Assembly: GCA_018304055.1 (NCBI GenBank)
Contig: JAGVWY010000002.1
Coordinates: forward strand, 1-37,506
Length of the DNA stretch: 37,506 bases
From: Candidatus Pacearchaeota archaeon
Lineage (GTDB): Archaea; Nanobdellota; Nanobdellia; Pacearchaeales; GW2011-AR1
Direction: 5' to 3'
Positions within the stretch are counted from its first letter, which is position 1, and the number at the start of each line of letters is the position of its first letter. Positions 28,219 through 37,404 of this stretch are shown piece after piece. The notes beneath the pieces were generated by a model. It ran no database searches, was not told the origin of the DNA, and saw nothing but the letters and a program-made list of their open reading frames with translations. A program made the translations under genes and the position numbers.

Positions 28219-28899
28219 ATGAAAAAAGCTTTGGTTATTGTTGCTCATCCTGATGATGAAATTATCTGGATGGGGGGATTTTTATTAAAGAATAAAGCAT
28301 GGAGTTGGACTATTTTTTCACTATGCCGTTTTGGAGATGATGATCGAAGACCTAAATTTTTTAAAGTATGTAAGTTGCTTGGAGCAAAAGGCATTATAAG
28401 TAATTTAGATGACGAATTATTAGAACCTATAGAAGAAAAAAAGATTATAAACATGATTCTGGACAATTTAAAAGATAACGATTATGAATATATTTTCACA
28501 CATGGTGAAAATGGAGAGTATGGGCATATAAGACATAAAGATGTTCATTGTGCTGTAAAACAAATGGTTAAAAATAATTTATTAAAATGCAAAAAATTAT
28601 ATTTTTTTAATTATTCTCTTGGGAAAAACATTCCTTACCCTGCGTTAATCACTCCTTCAGCTATTGATAGTGGTGATTTAATTATTAAATTAAGTAACAA
28701 AGAATTAAAAGAAAAAAAGAGAATTGTAAGAGATATCTATGGTTATCCTAATGAAAAAGGGTTTGAATTGATGAGTTGTGGAAGGAAAGAAAGTTTTTCA
28801 GAGACTGACAGTTATAACGGAAGACTTAAATTTTTAACCAATTTATCTAAGTCTTCAGAACATAGCAAAAGACATTTTGGTAAATATCAAAAACTATAG
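28219..28899 (+). CDS. PIG-L / LmbE family deacetylase
   Basis: VIVAHPDDEIIWMGGFL, THGENGEYGHIRHKDVH. Confidence 0.9.
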   Translation: MKKALVIVAHPDDEIIWMGGFLLKNKAWSWTIFSLCRFGDDDRRPKFFKVCKLLGAKGIISNLDDELLEPIEEKKIINMILDNLKDNDYEYIFTHGENGEYGHIRHKDVHCAVKQMVKNNLLKCKKLYFFNYSLGKNIPYPALITPSAIDSGDLIIKLSNKELKEKKRIVRDIYGYPNEKGFELMSCGRKESFSETDSYNGRLKFLTNLSKSSEHSKRHFGKYQKL

Positions 28900-28928
28900 G
28901 TCAGAAACCTGTTGTATTTTTTTAATAT

Positions 28929-29064
28929 GGTTTTTGAACACATCAGAAATTTTTCAGAAAATTTCTGAACGCCCCAAAAAACTTCTGATAGTTTTTTGGT
29001 GTGCTCCGAATTCCACATGCTATTTTTTACTACATGTCTTAAACGTGTGGAATTCGGACATTTT
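28929..29064. repeat. Intergenic multi-hairpin element E2
   Basis: TCAGAAATTTT-TCAG-AAAATTTCTGA (11 bp), CCAAAAAACT-TCTGAT-AGTTTTTTGG (10 bp), CCGAATTCCACA...TGTGGAATTCGG (12 bp). Confidence 0.9.
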
Positions 29065-29121
29065 AAGAGTCTTTTGCTATAAAACAAAAATAATTATAAA
29101 CCTGTTTTAAATTATATTATT

Positions 29122-29517
29122 ATGAGAAAATTAGGTTATGCAGCTTTAGGAATTTTATGGGCCGGAAGCGTGATAGGGGGGTTTGTTTTAGGGGGATATT
29201 ATTATGCTCGTTCAGATTATAGTGATATGATAAAAAAATTATCTGAAAAGCCGAAAATTGTTTATGTTTCGCGACCATTAACTCCTTCAGATCTCCAAAA
29301 TCTAGTGGATTCAACTGAATCTGAGAATAATGGAAGAAAGCTTAAGGATAGATTAAATTTTAAATTATTAACCGCTGGTTATAATAAAACAAATGCCTTA
29401 GCACGAGGGATTGTTATTGGTGATGATGGTTATGCATATCTTATTGATTTTGATATACATGGAAAAAGTGGAAGTGTAGAAGAAATTGCCATTCCAGAGA
29501 ACTATCGCCTAGAGTAA
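29122..29517 (+). CDS. hypothetical membrane-anchored protein
   Basis: N-terminal Gly-rich TM segment; 131 aa. Confidence 0.6.
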   Translation: MRKLGYAALGILWAGSVIGGFVLGGYYYARSDYSDMIKKLSEKPKIVYVSRPLTPSDLQNLVDSTESENNGRKLKDRLNFKLLTAGYNKTNALARGIVIGDDGYAYLIDFDIHGKSGSVEEIAIPENYRLE

Positions 29518-30309
29518 ACTTGCTCCTATTAATTCTGGATGTTCTATTCTGCTGTAATATATCGGTGTTTTTTTAGGTATAATAACATATTTGTGGGTTT
29601 CACGACGTACGCTATTTAGATAACGAACACCATTATTCCTTCCACCCCCAGTAATAACAATAACCTCTGGATCAAAAATATTTATTATGGATGCAAATCC
29701 CTGTGCCATATGTTGTATATTTTCTTTTACCATATCATTTGCTTTTTTATTATTCATCTCCATCAGTTCTTTAATGAAAAATTCTTTTCCAAAATATTTT
29801 TTGCTTTTTTTTCTATGTAACTGCCAGTAATATTCTAAATCCCTTCCATTATCAATAATCATGTGACCAAGTTCAGACGCATAACCTTCTCCTACATATA
29901 ATTTTTTATTGATGATAACGCCACAACCAACACCAGTTCCCAAGGTTATAACCACAAAATTACTTTTTTTAACACCATAGTATAATTCAGAAAGAGCTGC
30001 ACAATTTGCATCATTTTCAACAGCTATTTTTTTCCTGAACTTGTTTTCTAAAAATGTTTTCAAATCAAAATTTTTCAAAGGAAGATTTGGTGGATTTTTT
30101 ATGATACCATTTTTCACTGGACCTGCAACACTTACACCAATTTTACTGATGCTGAAAGAATTAAACGCCTTAATACCATTAACAACTTCATTTAACAACT
30201 TTTTTTCAGAGGAAGGAGTTTTTATATTTTTAAATTTTAATACTCTTCCTTTTTTTATTAATGCAATTTTTAAATTTGTTCCTCCAACATCAACTACGAT
30301 TATTTTCAT
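29509..30309 (-). CDS. ROK-family sugar kinase
   Basis: VVDVGGTNLKIALI, VENDANCAALSE, VVITLGTGVGCGVIINKKLYVGEGYASELGHMII. Confidence 0.92.
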   Translation of the reverse strand: MKIIVVDVGGTNLKIALIKKGRVLKFKNIKTPSSEKKLLNEVVNGIKAFNSFSISKIGVSVAGPVKNGIIKNPPNLPLKNFDLKTFLENKFRKKIAVENDANCAALSELYYGVKKSNFVVITLGTGVGCGVIINKKLYVGEGYASELGHMIIDNGRDLEYYWQLHRKKSKKYFGKEFFIKELMEMNNKKANDMVKENIQHMAQGFASIINIFDPEVIVITGGGRNNGVRYLNSVRRETHKYVIIPKKTPIYYSRIEHPELIGASLL

Positions 30310-30358
30310 CCTCTTTTCCTCTCCATAAATAAGAGTTTATTGTTTAAATATTATTCTC

Positions 30359-30838
30359 CTATTCCCTTACCAATAAACATCCTTTAATCATAGAAGACCT
30401 AATAGAGGTTAAGTCACATTTCCATTCTCTATATCCTGCTTCTTTAAATTCTATCTTTACTTCTTTTGTTTCACTAGGAGACAAAGTGATGATATCAGAT
30501 TGTTTCACAATGGTTTCATCAAGGGTTCTACATATAAAAGAAGCCTGATATTGCGCACTTTGTTCTTGACTCGGATTTTTTAATTGTATTTCACATTCAT
30601 TACGTTTAAACAATGCACCTTTTCCATTACAGCTTTTTTCACCTACAATTTCATAATCTGCATTAACAGAAATAAAATCACATCTAAAATTAGATTCATC
30701 AATTATTGCAAATCCGGTTAATCCTATTAGAGATAAAAAATATAAAAACAAACCCCCAAGTATAATTCCTATTATAAATACAAAAACTAATAAGAGTGTT
30801 TCTCTACTATTCATGTTTATATGGATAAGAAAAAACAA
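30359..30838 (-). CDS. hypothetical membrane-anchored extracytoplasmic protein
   Basis: N-terminal TM followed by beta-rich Cys-containing domain. Confidence 0.6.
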   Translation of the reverse strand: MFFLIHINMNSRETLLLVFVFIIGIILGGLFLYFLSLIGLTGFAIIDESNFRCDFISVNADYEIVGEKSCNGKGALFKRNECEIQLKNPSQEQSAQYQASFICRTLDETIVKQSDIITLSPSETKEVKIEFKEAGYREWKCDLTSIRSSMIKGCLLVRE

Positions 30839-30875
30839 TTTTTAAGGATTTACTATATTTCTTATTAAAAAACAA

Positions 30876-30924
30876 GTACATTTTAATGTACATAAAGTTT
30901 ATAAATAAGTGCATCATAATGTAC
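30876..30924. promoter_or_regulatory. Pair of operator-like 16-nt inverted repeats flanking a TATA box
   Basis: GTACATTTTAATGTAC (30876-30891) and GTGCATCATAATGTAC (30909-30924), 33-nt spacing, TTTATAAAT between. Confidence 0.6.
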
Positions 30925-30978
30925 ATATAAAATTAAATAAAAAATCCATCGGGCTTTAGCCAGAGGTATTTTTTAAGC

Positions 30979-31029
30979 CAAAAATTTGGAATGTCGCCTT
31001 AAAAGGCGAGGTATTAAACCAAATTTTTG
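30979..31029 (+). promoter_or_regulatory. Nested leader hairpin upstream of ATPase
   Basis: CAAAAATTTGG...CCAAATTTTTG (11 bp) enclosing TCGCC-TTAAAA-GGCGA. Confidence 0.65.
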
Positions 31030-31037
31030 CAATAAAA

Positions 31038-32291
31038 ATGGAACGAGTAAAACTAGAAGAATTTAATCATTGGTGGATAGAAAAGAAAGTAGACCCAGAA
31101 TTAGCCTTGCCATTTAAGAGAGAGAGCTTTTTAGAAATAGAAAAAAATGTTCACAAGAAATTTATAACTGCTATAGTTGGATTAAGGAGAGTTGGAAAAA
31201 CAACAATAATATACCAGATTATTGATAAACTGATAAAAGAAAAAATAGAGGCTACAAACTTATTATTTTTCTCATTTGATGAAGTTTCAGCAAAATTAAT
31301 TGAGGTAATAGAAGCATATAAAGAGATACATAAAAAAAATTTTAGGGAGGAAAAGATATATATTTTCTTAGACGAGATACAAAAATGCGAGAACTGGGAA
31401 AATCAACTAAAAAAATATTATGATCTCTACCCTAAACTTAAATTTGTTATAAGCGGATCAGAATCATTATTTATCAGAAAAAAAACAAAAGAAACTCTGG
31501 CAGGAAGGATGTTTGAATTTAGTTTATATCCATTTAATTTTAAGGAATTTCTTAAATTCAAAGGAGTAACTGAAAATGAATTTAAATATGAATCAAGAAT
31601 TAAGCCATTTTTTATTGAATATATACAAAAGGGTGGATTTCCGGAAACTTTTTCCATTAAAAGCGAAAGAGAATCTAAAGAATATATAAGGTCCATAATC
31701 ATTGACAAAATAGTTTACAAAGATATTCCTTTTGTTTTTAAACTAGATGATCCGCGTTTCGTTAGTATCCTTTTGGAGATTATATCAAGTAATCCTGGGA
31801 TGTATATTGACTATCAATCATTAAGTAAAAAGCTTGGAAGAGATAGAAGAGTAATAAAAAATTATATTTCCTATATTCAAGAAAGCTTTTTGATAAGGCT
31901 TTTAGGAAATTATAGGCATGGTAGTATGACTACTTTAAGAAAAATGAAAAGAGCATATCCGACAGATAATTCCTTTATTAACTTATTTAGTCCAAAAATT
32001 GATGAAAATCTTTTTGGAAGAATGGTTGAAACCGCCGTAATAAACAAACTTCATGCAATTTCTTTTTGGAAGAATGGAAACGAAATAGATGTAATCCATG
32101 ATAATATTCCTCTTGAAGTTAAATATCAGGAAAAGATTAATTTATCAGATTACAAGTCATTGTTAGAATTTATGAAAAAGTTCAAAGTAAAAAAAGCAAC
32201 TTTAATAACAAAAAAAGAAGAAAAAGATGTTAAGGTAGAAGAAGGAATAATAAAGCTGATTCCTGCTTGGAAATGGTTTTTAATGGATTAG
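31038..32291 (+). CDS. AAA_14/DUF4143 family ATPase
   Basis: Walker A GLRRVGKTTI, Walker B IYIFLDEIQKCENWE, ISGSESLFIRKKTKETLAGRMFEFSLYPFNFKEF, C-terminal EVKYQEKI nuclease-like motif. Confidence 0.9.
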   Translation: MERVKLEEFNHWWIEKKVDPELALPFKRESFLEIEKNVHKKFITAIVGLRRVGKTTIIYQIIDKLIKEKIEATNLLFFSFDEVSAKLIEVIEAYKEIHKKNFREEKIYIFLDEIQKCENWENQLKKYYDLYPKLKFVISGSESLFIRKKTKETLAGRMFEFSLYPFNFKEFLKFKGVTENEFKYESRIKPFFIEYIQKGGFPETFSIKSERESKEYIRSIIIDKIVYKDIPFVFKLDDPRFVSILLEIISSNPGMYIDYQSLSKKLGRDRRVIKNYISYIQESFLIRLLGNYRHGSMTTLRKMKRAYPTDNSFINLFSPKIDENLFGRMVETAVINKLHAISFWKNGNEIDVIHDNIPLEVKYQEKINLSDYKSLLEFMKKFKVKKATLITKKEEKDVKVEEGIIKLIPAWKWFLMD

Positions 32292-32341
32292 GTTTTTATT
32301 ATACTAAATTATTATGAGTAATACTTTTAATAATAATTTTT

Positions 32342-32599
32342 CTAATTGTATGCTCTTTCTCTTTTGTCAATATCTGAAACGAAAATAGTGTTTTTATCAT
32401 AAAAAACGCTATACTGAATTCTATAATCCCCAACTCTAACCCTGAATATTTTCTCCTTTTTTCCAACAACTCTTTTAACATCAGAAGGAAATGGCTCAAT
32501 TTTCAGCTTTTCTATTTTTTCAATAATTCTTCTAGCAATTTCCTTATCTGTTTTCTTGATAAATTTTTTGGCGTCAGAACCAAATTCCGCAGAAAACAT
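32342..32599 (-). CDS. RelE/ParE-family toxin
   Basis: DAKKFIKKTDKEIARRIIEKIEKL, VGDYRIQYSVFYDKNTIFVSDIDKRERAY. Confidence 0.88.
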   Translation of the reverse strand: MFSAEFGSDAKKFIKKTDKEIARRIIEKIEKLKIEPFPSDVKRVVGKKEKIFRVRVGDYRIQYSVFYDKNTIFVSDIDKRERAYN

Positions 32600-32600
32600 T

Positions 32601-32804
32601 TTACAACTCCAGTTCTTTCTTCAAATCCTCAAGAGGAATAGTTTTTCTTTCTTTATATTCTTTCATTGCCCTCTCAAATCTTTCTTCTTCTTCAGTTGTC
32701 ATGATAGTATCTGGGTCAAACATATGTGTCTTTATGAATTGGACTTCTTTTCTTAGAGCTAAAATCTCCCTATACATTTTTTCCATGTTTATCGTTTCTG
32801 CCAT
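32601..32804 (-). CDS. putative antitoxin paired with RelE
   Basis: 67-aa acidic/helical ORF immediately upstream of toxin (1 nt gap); ERAMKEYKERKTIPLEDLKKEL. Confidence 0.72.
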   Translation of the reverse strand: MAETINMEKMYREILALRKEVQFIKTHMFDPDTIMTTEEEERFERAMKEYKERKTIPLEDLKKELEL

Positions 32805-32981
32805 GATATTTAATATTCCTAATCTATATAAGGTTTTCTAAAACGTAACAATAGATACATTTATTTTTAGGAGTTTGATTGATCTAGGATAAAAGGAAGG
32901 AATAATTATTTATTTTTTTATTACTAATTTCAGATAAAAATCTCTGAAAAACTATATATATTATTGATTCTATGGGATTTA

Positions 32982-35900
32982 ATGAAAAGAAAAGAGGTTG
33001 TTGTAATTTGTTTGATTTTGGTAACTTTTGTCTATGCACAATTTTTAATCGCAGAAGAATTTATAGAATTGTCAAGAGAAGACTTATCTCCTCCAATTAT
33101 ATTTTTAAACGACAGCAATTTTGAGAAAATAATTTATAAAGAAAGTGAAGAAATTTTCACAGTTTACATTTTAACATTCCATTCAGAAGATTTATTAATT
33201 GAGAAAATTAATTATACCTTAGACGAAATTGATAGAATAGTTACTAAGGACTATAACGGAAGCTATATTTCTATTTATGAAAATTATATTGAATGGATAA
33301 GTAAAGAGAAAATAATTCATATTGAAGGCTCAGGTAAAGAAAATATCATTAATAGCGATTTATTGTCAGATTATTTAATTAAATATCAGTCGAACACAAA
33401 CGATTATGTTAAAAAATTGCAGTCAGAAATTTTTTCTACGAATATTATAGTTTTGGCATCTGATTGTGATAAATGCGGAGAAGGTTGGTTTGATAATTGT
33501 GAAAAAGATGAATGCTACGATTTAGGATCTTCTTGTTATTTGGGATGGGCATCATGCACTGGTTTTGGAGATTGTTATTGTTATGATGGTTCTAGCCTCC
33601 AAAATGGAAATGATGCATATTGTAATTATAAAGGGCAAAGAGAAAATGGATGCGATTATGAGGAATATGATTGCGATTTTGATAATCAATGTTCTGGAAG
33701 TTTAGATTGTGTGGATTTTGATGGAGGCGTTTGTTTATTAGGATTAGAATGCGGTTGTTGTAATGTTAGAGAAAAATGGAACACTCAAATGAATAAATGT
33801 TATATTAGAATGGAACATGAAGATTATGATTGTGATTCTAATTCTGATTGTAAGCCTGGATTAATCTGTGATGGAAACACTCCAGTAACGGATTTAGAAA
33901 ATGAAGGATGCTGTTACGCTTATGAGAATTGGAATACTAACGATTTTATATGTAATAAGGCTGTAAATGGTGAGATATATTCAGTTACTCAAGTTGGAAA
34001 TAAATTTATTGATTCTAAATATGTAAATTTAAAATTAAGAGTTTTTGTTGAAGATGACGATTTAATTGAAGACGACGTTGTTGATTTTTTTGATATTTAT
34101 GTAGATTCTAATGGTAACTTTAAATTTAATCCTGAGAGACATATAACTTGGTGGAATAATCCACCTTTACTAGTGGACTACAAAATAGATAGTATATTTG
34201 CAATTGAAGGAAATGAAATCATAGGAAAATGGACAAATAAATTTTCTAATAAAGAAACTTTTCAATATGCAGAAGATTGGGTTGAACAAATTATAAGAAT
34301 TCATAAAGATAAAAAAACCTGGAGAAAAGTCAAATTTCCTGAATTAGATTCTACAACAATATTATCAACTAATAATTATAATACCTTAGATTCAAATGAA
34401 GAATATGTCCATTTAAAATGGAACGGATTATTAAATTTAAGCAATATAGGAGAATATAAATTACTGTTCAATTCTACTGGAAGTTTAAAATTATCAATTA
34501 ATAATATTACATTGATAGATACAGAAAAAAGAATTAATGAAGAGAAACTCATAGGTTTAATTATAAAAAATAAATCTAATAATTTAGAGTTTGAGCTTCT
34601 TGAAAAAGCTTCAAGTATTCCAAGAATATACCTATCTTATAATAATAGCAACTTTATAGAAGTTGATAGATCAATATTAATAAAAAAAGAGACTCAAATA
34701 AAGTTTATAAACAAAAAAGAAGATGCTTTGTTTACTAATGATATTATAACCAATACACAACCAGATTACATAATCTCTTTCTTAGAAAAACCAAAAACTA
34801 TCAGAAAACAAAAACCTCTAATTTTTGTTCATGGTAAACATGGAGAATCAGGATATTGGAGTGAAAACAATTCTCAAGAGTATTTTAATAATAAAGGATA
34901 TGATGCATGGGAATTTTATTATCCTGGAGACGATTATATTAACATGAGTGGAGCTTTACTTGGAGACGCCTTAGATTATCTAAAAAGAAATTATTATAAT
35001 TCATCTCAAAAATTCGATTTAATAACTCATTCGATGGGAGGATTAGTCGCAAGAAGTTATGTTCAAAATATTTCTCCATATTCTTACAAAAACGATATTA
35101 ATCATTTAATGATGATAGGATCACCTAATTATGGAAGTGGGGGAGCTTCAGGAGTAAATTTTAATTGGTATTATGGAATTTTATCTTATAGATATTTTGA
35201 AGGATTATATAGAGGAGATCAAGAGATTTACAAGTCTCCAATCTATCAACAAATGTCTTTGGGAAGTGAATTCGTTAAAGATTTAGAATACACAAATATT
35301 TCTAACATCAATGCACTTATTGTCACGGGAAATAAAAATTCAGTAGATTTTAAAAGTATAAACTCTTGGTTATGTTCAATAATTGATAATATTGGCCATA
35401 AAGAGGGTGATGATAATGAACAGGATTGTTTGGTATCAATTGCAAGCTCTAGCTTATTAAATAATAATATACCTATTGCAATTTTATCGGATAAAAACCA
35501 TGTAACTGAAGTTGATAGAATAACAGACTACTCAAATTTAATAACGTCATTTTTATTAGATTCTCCAGACAGCACATTAGCCTTTTATTCATATGCATAT
35601 CATAATTCAAAAACAGGATATAAAAAGAATTTTAATTATAAAGAAGGCTCTGTTCAAATAAGATTATTAGAAAATGATAAAATTTGGAATGAAAATTCAT
35701 ATAAAGATTTACAAATACGAAAATTAGATTCCCCACATCAAGGATTTATCTTTAATCTTACTAGAAATATTCAATCAAAAAATTACTTTCACTTTAATAG
35801 AAAAAGTGGAGTAGTAGATTCATTCTATACAATTCCTGCCGGAAATTATAAATTAATAATCCTTGGATATGAAGATGATGAGAAATTGCGTTTCACAGTA

Positions 35901-37166
35901 AAGCCTATGGAGACAAATTTTTTAATAGTAGAATTAAGTGAAATGGTTTCAGACATTCCCTCTCTCTCCATCCTCTCCCCTCAAAACAACTCCATTATTA
36001 ATTCTTCAAATATCTTTGTTATGTTTAACACATCTAACTGGAATATTGGAGGAAAAGGTGATAAACATATTCATTTCCATGTAGAAGGAATCCCTGGATT
36101 AAGTTTTTCAGACCATCTAATGTTTTATAATGGAGATGATAAAATCGTTGAATTTAATTTTCAAAATGGAAAAAATCCATTTGCTAGCTGGGTAAATAAA
36201 AACACAATAAGATTAAACAATTTATCAAATGGAAAGTATAAAGTAAGGGCACATTTGGCTACTGAATCACATCAACCTCCTGGAAATAAAGAAGCTGATG
36301 TGATTATCTCTTTTATAGTGAATGTTTCGAAAGAAGATGGCCTTTGTACTATCAATGCCCCATTAAATAATCTTATTAGTAAAGAAAGAAAAATTGATTT
36401 TGATATAATAGCTTCTGAAAAATTAGCGAGTATCGAATACCTAGATCAAAATGATAGAATTCCAAGATGGAGAAATTTATGCAGAAATTGTAATAAATAT
36501 GATAAAGGTAAAAGCTTTTCAGATGGTGAACATAACATTTTTATTAGATGCAATAATTTCTTTGGAAATAAAAAAGAACATGAAAAAAAGATTATCGTAG
36601 ACTCCAAAACCCCAAGAATTTCAAAAACAGAACCAAGTAGAAGATTTGCATCAAGTATTTTTAATGTAGAATTTACAGAAGAAAATCCTACATCTTTAAT
36701 TTTGTTTTATGGAAATAGTATAAAAAATAAATCTTTAAACATTAAAAATGATTGTAATCTCGATAGAACGCGATATATATGTAAAAAACAAGTTAATTTA
36801 AGTGATTTTGATGGACAAGAAATTAGATACTGGTTTGAACTCACTGATATTGTTGGAAATAAAGATGTTTCAAGAGAAAATTCATTAAAAGTAGATACCT
36901 TATCTCCCATTTTAAATTCATTCAACTATTTAACTAACAATAAAAGAGTTGAATTTATCTTTAATATTTCAGAAGAAAACTTCGACGAGATAACTTATAT
37001 AGATCATACTGATAGTAAACCTCGCGAAAGAAGATTATGCTCTAGATTGAGAGACAGTATTTGTCAACAAAGAAAAACTTTTAAATCAGGACATCACGAA
37101 TTAACCATCTTTGTAAAAGACAAAGCGGGAAATGTTTTAGAAAAAAACATTTTTTTCATGGTTTAA
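32982..37166 (+). CDS. large secreted cell-surface protein: signal peptide, Cys-rich region, PA14-like region, alpha/beta hydrolase (lipase-like), Ig-like repeats
   Basis: signal-like MKRKEVVVICLILVTFVYAQFLIA; KPLIFVHGKHGESGYW and FDLITHSMGGLVARSYVQ (GxSxG); ATG 32982 preferred over TTG 32964. Confidence 0.8.
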   Translation: MKRKEVVVICLILVTFVYAQFLIAEEFIELSREDLSPPIIFLNDSNFEKIIYKESEEIFTVYILTFHSEDLLIEKINYTLDEIDRIVTKDYNGSYISIYENYIEWISKEKIIHIEGSGKENIINSDLLSDYLIKYQSNTNDYVKKLQSEIFSTNIIVLASDCDKCGEGWFDNCEKDECYDLGSSCYLGWASCTGFGDCYCYDGSSLQNGNDAYCNYKGQRENGCDYEEYDCDFDNQCSGSLDCVDFDGGVCLLGLECGCCNVREKWNTQMNKCYIRMEHEDYDCDSNSDCKPGLICDGNTPVTDLENEGCCYAYENWNTNDFICNKAVNGEIYSVTQVGNKFIDSKYVNLKLRVFVEDDDLIEDDVVDFFDIYVDSNGNFKFNPERHITWWNNPPLLVDYKIDSIFAIEGNEIIGKWTNKFSNKETFQYAEDWVEQIIRIHKDKKTWRKVKFPELDSTTILSTNNYNTLDSNEEYVHLKWNGLLNLSNIGEYKLLFNSTGSLKLSINNITLIDTEKRINEEKLIGLIIKNKSNNLEFELLEKASSIPRIYLSYNNSNFIEVDRSILIKKETQIKFINKKEDALFTNDIITNTQPDYIISFLEKPKTIRKQKPLIFVHGKHGESGYWSENNSQEYFNNKGYDAWEFYYPGDDYINMSGALLGDALDYLKRNYYNSSQKFDLITHSMGGLVARSYVQNISPYSYKNDINHLMMIGSPNYGSGGASGVNFNWYYGILSYRYFEGLYRGDQEIYKSPIYQQMSLGSEFVKDLEYTNISNINALIVTGNKNSVDFKSINSWLCSIIDNIGHKEGDDNEQDCLVSIASSSLLNNNIPIAILSDKNHVTEVDRITDYSNLITSFLLDSPDSTLAFYSYAYHNSKTGYKKNFNYKEGSVQIRLLENDKIWNENSYKDLQIRKLDSPHQGFIFNLTRNIQSKNYFHFNRKSGVVDSFYTIPAGNYKLIILGYEDDEKLRFTVKPMETNFLIVELSEMVSDIPSLSILSPQNNSIINSSNIFVMFNTSNWNIGGKGDKHIHFHVEGIPGLSFSDHLMFYNGDDKIVEFNFQNGKNPFASWVNKNTIRLNNLSNGKYKVRAHLATESHQPPGNKEADVIISFIVNVSKEDGLCTINAPLNNLISKERKIDFDIIASEKLASIEYLDQNDRIPRWRNLCRNCNKYDKGKSFSDGEHNIFIRCNNFFGNKKEHEKKIIVDSKTPRISKTEPSRRFASSIFNVEFTEENPTSLILFYGNSIKNKSLNIKNDCNLDRTRYICKKQVNLSDFDGQEIRYWFELTDIVGNKDVSRENSLKVDTLSPILNSFNYLTNNKRVEFIFNISEENFDEITYIDHTDSKPRERRLCSRLRDSICQQRKTFKSGHHELTIFVKDKAGNVLEKNIFFMV

Positions 37167-37245
37167 TATAGTATCTCCGAATAAGATTTAGCACTATAAG
37201 ATTACTCCATAAAGCTTATATACTTAACCTATCTATTAGATAGGT

Positions 37246-37404
37246 ATGAAAAGAGTAAAAGTCATAGAAAAATCAACGCTTACTCTGAAAGGAATAAAAT
37301 GTTTTCTTGAAAGAGAAGTCAAACCTTTTGGAACAAGTGCGAGAATAGACTTTCCAAAAGAATTCATCGGTAAAAAAGTTTATGTGATAATTGCCGATGA
37401 ATGA
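37246..37404 (+). CDS. DUF2080-type transposon-associated small protein (52 aa)
   Basis: MKRVKVIEKSTLTLKGIKCFLEREVKPFGTSARIDFPKEFIGKKVYVIIADE*; FLEREVKPFG..A.[VI]D.PKE[FY]IGKKVYV resembles DUF2080. Confidence 0.72.
   Translation: MKRVKVIEKSTLTLKGIKCFLEREVKPFGTSARIDFPKEFIGKKVYVIIADE

Noticed and set aside
28877-29110. ORFs on both strands across element E2 (28877..29110 + and 28887..29087 -)
   Set aside because: They overlap the PIG-L 3' end and consist mostly of hairpin DNA; no recognisable protein features, so treated as non-coding repeat.
32299-32756. 32299..32499 (-) and 32556..32756 (+) ORFs overlapping the RelBE pair
   Set aside because: Overlap the clear toxin/antitoxin frames and have biased composition.
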